In this document: positions 5,319 through 8,028 of the stretch, one piece after another
How the letters are laid out: each line of letters begins with the position of its first letter
Position numbering within the stretch: position 1 is the first letter of the stretch
NCBI GenBank assembly: GCA_027058255.1
Contig: JALUTE010000459.1
Span: 1-8,028, forward strand
Reading direction: 5' to 3'
Length of the DNA: 8,028 nucleotides
From: Methyloligella sp.
GTDB lineage: Bacteria; Pseudomonadota; Alphaproteobacteria; Rhizobiales; JALUTE01
Notes under the pieces: generated by a model
The model's input: the letters and a program-made list of their open reading frames with translations, nothing else
Database searches by the model: none
What the model was told of the DNA's origin: nothing
Made by a program: the position numbers and the translations under genes

Positions 5319-6274
5319 GCGCGCATCGTCCGCAGGCAGGCCATGGGGGGGGCAGCCGCGCCGCCGGCTCGCCCCGCTCTGTGGCCCCGGCCCGGGCCGG
5401 ACCGGCCGGCGCCGCGACGCACGGGGAGCGCGGAGCGCCTCTGGCCGTGCTCCACCCGGTCCGCATGCCCGAGCCTGCCTGGAACGAAGGCGGGGGCCAA
5501 TGGCGGCTCAGGGGCCGCCATGGCCTGTGGCTGGCCCTCATCTTCCTCCTTTCCGCCGGCGCCGCCTGGGCGCAGGCGGAGCCCGGGCGCGCGAGCGTCT
5601 TCGACATCATCGTCAAATGGACGCCGCTCTTGCTCAAGGGGTTTGTGTTCAACCTGGCGATCTCCGTCATGGCCATGTCCATCGGCACCGTTGTCGGCGC
5701 CGCTCTCGGCCTCGGCCAGATCTCGCTCAACCCCCTCTTGCGCCGCGTCGCCTATCTCATAACCCAGTTCTTCCGCAATGCGCCCTGGCTGGTCCTGCTC
5801 TTCTTCTGCATGCTGCTCTTGCCCTTCGAGTTCAGCATTGGTGGGATCACCATTCCCCTGCCCGACTGGATCAAGGCCGTTTTCGGCCTTTCGCTCCCGG
5901 TCATGGCGAATGTGTCCGAGATCGTGCGCGGCGCTGTCTCCTCTCTGCCGAGCGGGCAATGGGAGGCCGCCGAATCCCTCGCCTTCACGCGCCGGCAGAC
6001 ACTGTGGCGCATCATCCTGCCCCAATGCGTCAAGCGCATGCTGCCGCCCTGGATGAACCTCTACGCCATATTGACCATGGCAACCGTGCTCGCCTCCATC
6101 GTCGGCGTGTCGGAGGTCATGACGCTGACCGGCGAGGTGCTCGCGGCCGAGGGCGGGCGCACGGATCTGCTGGTCCCCTTCTATGCCTTCATCCTGTTGT
6201 GGTTCTTCGCCTATTGCTATCCGATCGCACGCTGGACGGTGCGTCTGGAGCGCAAATACGCGGTCAAGATCTGA
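5315..6274 (+). CDS. Polar amino-acid ABC transporter permease 2 with extended N-terminus
   Basis: This 319-residue protein is the second channel subunit. The permease domain starts near residue 95 (SVFDIIVKWTPLLLKGFVFN) and includes TQFFRNAPWLVLLFFCMLLL, PLPDWIKAVFGLSLPVMANV and the EAA loop EAAESLAFTRRQTLWRIILP (217-236). It ends in a cytoplasmic-type basic tail (RLERKYAVKI). Residues 1-69 are rich in Ala, Gly, Pro, His and Arg and match no domain I know. Residues 70-88 (GLWLALIFLLSAGAAWAQA) look like a signal-peptide core with an A-x-A end. The ATG at 5315 overlaps the previous stop (ATGA), typical of coupled genes, but has no strong ribosome site. ATG 5466 (MPEPAWNEGGG, residue 51) is the alternative start and would remove most of the odd segment. 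A run of eight G (5345-5352) lies in that segment. Confidence 0.9.
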   Translation: MSAHRPQAGHGGGSRAAGSPRSVAPARAGPAGAATHGERGAPLAVLHPVRMPEPAWNEGGGQWRLRGRHGLWLALIFLLSAGAAWAQAEPGRASVFDIIVKWTPLLLKGFVFNLAISVMAMSIGTVVGAALGLGQISLNPLLRRVAYLITQFFRNAPWLVLLFFCMLLLPFEFSIGGITIPLPDWIKAVFGLSLPVMANVSEIVRGAVSSLPSGQWEAAESLAFTRRQTLWRIILPQCVKRMLPPWMNLYAILTMATVLASIVGVSEVMTLTGEVLAAEGGRTDLLVPFYAFILLWFFAYCYPIARWTVRLERKYAVKI

Positions 6275-6284
6275 GGACGACGCC

Positions 6285-7031
6285 ATGGCCTGGACCCCCG
6301 ACCAACCGATGGTCAGCCTGAAGGACGTGCACAAGTCCTTCGGAGAACTGGAGGTGCTGAAAGGCATCACCTTCGACGTCATGAAGGGCGAGGTCGTCTG
6401 CATCATCGGCCCCTCGGGGTCGGGCAAGTCCACCCTGATCCGCTGCATCAATGCCCTCAACGACATTCAGAAGGGCTCCATCACCGTCGAGGGGCAGGAG
6501 GTGAACGACCCCAGGCTCGACAAGCTGGAGCTGCGCAAGAAGGTCGGCATGGTCTTCCAGCAGTACAACCTGTTTCCCCACAAGACGGCGCTGGAGAATG
6601 TGATGATGGCGCCGCTCATCGTCCTGCGCGAGGACCAGCAGGAGGTCGAGGAGCGTGCGCGGATGCTCATTCGCAAGGTGCGCCTGGAGGGCAAGGAGGA
6701 CAGCTATCCGGGCGAGCTCTCGGGCGGCCAGCAGCAGCGCGTCGCCATCGCCCGGTCCCTTGCCATGAACCCGGACGTGATGCTGTTCGACGAGGTGACC
6801 GCGGCGCTCGACCCCGAGACGGTGAAGGAGGTCCTCGTCACCATCCGGGAGCTCGCCGAGGAAGGCATGACATGCATATTGGTGACCCACGAGATGGGCT
6901 TTGCGCGCGAGGTGGCCAATCACATCTATTTCACCGACAGGGGGGTGATCGTCGAGCACGGCGCGCCCGCGACCTTCTTCGATGACGCCAAGGACCCCCG
7001 CACCCGCGAGTTCCTGAGCCAGATTCTCTAG
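6285..7031 (+). CDS. Polar amino-acid ABC transporter ATP-binding protein (HisP/GlnQ type)
   Basis: This 248-residue cytoplasmic ATPase powers the importer by binding the EAA loops of the two permeases. All motifs are intact: Walker A GPSGSGKST (42-50), Q-loop FQQYNLFPHKTALENV (91-106), ABC signature LSGGQQQR (145-152), Walker B VMLFDE with catalytic E170, D-loop AALD, and H-loop H202 (VTHEMGFAREVA). The segment after Walker B reads DEVTAALDPE rather than the more common DEPTSALDPE, a variant also found in other amino-acid importers. The start ATG follows TGAGGA (6272-6277) by 7 bases, and the permease 2 stop lies inside this ribosome site, so the genes are closely coupled. It is the last gene of the operon, and convergent holA follows. 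Length and motifs match HisP/GlnQ/GltL. The transported substrate cannot be read from this subunit. Confidence 0.96.
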   Translation: MAWTPDQPMVSLKDVHKSFGELEVLKGITFDVMKGEVVCIIGPSGSGKSTLIRCINALNDIQKGSITVEGQEVNDPRLDKLELRKKVGMVFQQYNLFPHKTALENVMMAPLIVLREDQQEVEERARMLIRKVRLEGKEDSYPGELSGGQQQRVAIARSLAMNPDVMLFDEVTAALDPETVKEVLVTIRELAEEGMTCILVTHEMGFAREVANHIYFTDRGVIVEHGAPATFFDDAKDPRTREFLSQIL

Positions 7032-7118
7032 GCCACCGCAGCGCCTTTTGCCGTCACCGCGGCCCGCGGGAGCGCGTGCGCCGCATGATGCGCGCCGGTG
7101 CCGATCATCGCCACCACG
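7032..7118. other. Convergent spacer between the ATPase gene and holA
   Basis: The 87-base gap separates converging genes. It holds a small perfect stem, CCGCG (7057-7061) / CGCGG (7065-7069), and a weak AGGC / GCCT pairing (7030-7046) followed by TTT. Neither is a convincing intrinsic terminator; rho-dependent ending is possible. Confidence 0.3.
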
Positions 7119-8028
7119 TTACGAGCGCCGGGCGAGCTGAGCGACGAGCAGGAGGGTGCGCTCGGCGATCTCGGTCTCCAGATCGCCCGCGAGACGTGCA
7201 CGCCGGGTCGCCTCGGAGACGCGCCGCATGGCCTCGCCGAGCCTGCGCGTATCCCAGGCGCGGCACTGGGCCGTGTAGGCCGCCTTCTGCTTGAAATGAA
7301 TGGGCGGGCGCGCCCGGCGCAGCACCTCCTCGACGCCGGCGCCCGCCTCAATGTCCGCGCACATCCGGTGCAGACGCGCCACATGGCGCCCGAGGGCGGC
7401 GAGAACGCCCTGGGGCGAGAGCCCGGAGGCGACGGCCCGGTCGCATTCGGCAAGAGCGGCGCGCGCCTGCCCCCCCATGGCCGCGAGCACCACCCGGTCG
7501 AGGGCGAGCTCTGCCGCATCACCCACGATCGCTTCCACGTCGTCCTCGTCGACACGCCCCTTGCCCATGGCATAGAGGGCGAGCTTCTCGAGCTCGCCGC
7601 GCGAGAGCGCCCGGTCCGCGCCGAGCTGAGCCACGAGCGCAGCCCGCGCGGCCGGCGTGATGGTGAGCCCCGCGCTCTGCAGCACGTCATCGACAAGGCC
7701 GGAAAGCTCCCGCGCATCGTCCGCATAGCACGGCACGGCCAGAGCGCCCTTGGCGGCCTCGAACGCCTTTCTGAGCTTGTGGCCAGGCTTGAGATTGCCG
7801 GCCTCCACGATGAGCCGCGCCTCGATGGCGCCGGGCTCCAGAAGGGGGATGAGCGCGCCCACATCGAGCCGCGCCCCCGCTTCGAGCCGCACCACCTTGC
7901 GCCCGCCGAACATGGGGATGGTCTGCAGCTCGACCATCAGGCGATCGGGATCCTCGGCAAGCTCCGCCTCGCCGATGCGCACGATCTCGCCCGGCTCGCC
8001 GCCCTCCGCCTCGGCAAGACGCCCGGCG
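7119..8028 (-). CDS. holA: DNA polymerase III delta subunit, C-terminal 302 residues (5' end beyond window)
   Basis: The delta subunit of the clamp loader opens the beta sliding clamp and loads it on DNA during replication. The frame runs open from the right edge to a TAA at 7121-7119. Recognisable pieces are: ELQTIPMFGGRKVVRLEAG, typical of the AAA-like N-terminal domain; ARLIVEAGNLKPGHKLRKAF; LGADRALSRGELEKLALYA with the DEDDVEAIVGDAAE that follows, characteristic of HolA domain II; and the helical collar domain with LSPQGVLAALGRHVARLHRM and ARPPIHFKQKAAYTAQCRAW. Full-length HolA is about 340 residues, so roughly 40 N-terminal residues lie outside the window. A GTG at 7982 is internal, because HolA-like sequence (AGRLAEAEGGEPGEI) continues upstream of it. 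It is a housekeeping gene convergent with the transporter operon and marks the edge of the sarcosine/transport module. Confidence 0.93.
   Translation of the reverse strand, partial: AGRLAEAEGGEPGEIVRIGEAELAEDPDRLMVELQTIPMFGGRKVVRLEAGARLDVGALIPLLEPGAIEARLIVEAGNLKPGHKLRKAFEAAKGALAVPCYADDARELSGLVDDVLQSAGLTITPAARAALVAQLGADRALSRGELEKLALYAMGKGRVDEDDVEAIVGDAAELALDRVVLAAMGGQARAALAECDRAVASGLSPQGVLAALGRHVARLHRMCADIEAGAGVEEVLRRARPPIHFKQKAAYTAQCRAWDTRRLGEAMRRVSEATRRARLAGDLETEIAERTLLLVAQLARRS

Noticed and set aside
5234..6466. 410-codon minus-strand frame opposite permease 2
   Set aside because: Asp/Glu/Arg/Gly-rich antisense product with no domain; the permease and ATPase on the plus strand are unambiguous.
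6789..6818. ATPase motif DEVTAALD in place of DEPTSALD as a possible defect
   Set aside because: Catalytic Asp and Glu are intact, and Val here is a known variant in amino-acid importers.

Overview
The window is GC-rich (roughly two-thirds G+C by eye), densely coded, and carries a heterotetrameric sarcosine oxidase operon beside a polar-amino-acid ABC transporter. This points to a soil-, water- or plant-associated alphaproteobacterium, most likely of the Hyphomicrobiales (Rhizobiales) type. The taxon is inferred from protein style and base composition, not proven.

Layout. The minus strand from 2052 down to the left edge holds soxB, soxD and the first half of soxA, the beta, delta and alpha subunits of sarcosine oxidase. 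The genes are tightly packed: an 18-base gap separates soxB from soxD, and a GTGA overlap joins soxD to soxA. soxA runs off the left edge. Divergent from soxB, at 2254-3141 (+), is a MurR/RpiR-family regulator with an N-terminal helix-turn-helix and a C-terminal SIS domain. A 395-base non-coding leader then precedes a complete amino-acid ABC importer on the plus strand: periplasmic binding protein (3537-4370), permease 1 (4569-5318), permease 2 (5315-6274) and ATPase (6285-7031). The 198-base gap between binding protein and permease 1 carries a near-perfect 12-bp hairpin and a 21-bp tandem repeat. A short spacer follows, then the 3' end of holA (DNA polymerase III delta subunit) in convergent orientation, running off the right edge.

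How the parts may work together. Sarcosine oxidase demethylates N-methylglycine to glycine, passes the one-carbon unit to tetrahydrofolate and releases H2O2. The divergent regulator and following importer suggest a local module for uptake and oxidation of sarcosine or a related N-methylated amino acid, controlled by the RpiR-type protein. The substrate and the regulatory link are inferences from gene order. holA is housekeeping and unrelated.

Points for a second look: an RpiR-type SIS domain that lacks the usual phosphosugar-binding signature; dyad-rich regulatory DNA on both sides of the regulator; the hairpin and 21-bp repeats inside the transporter operon; and a permease with a long low-complexity N-terminus, a G8 tract and a signal-peptide-like segment. 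No mobile element, CRISPR array, tRNA or rRNA was seen. Nothing here is clearly a new kind of system.
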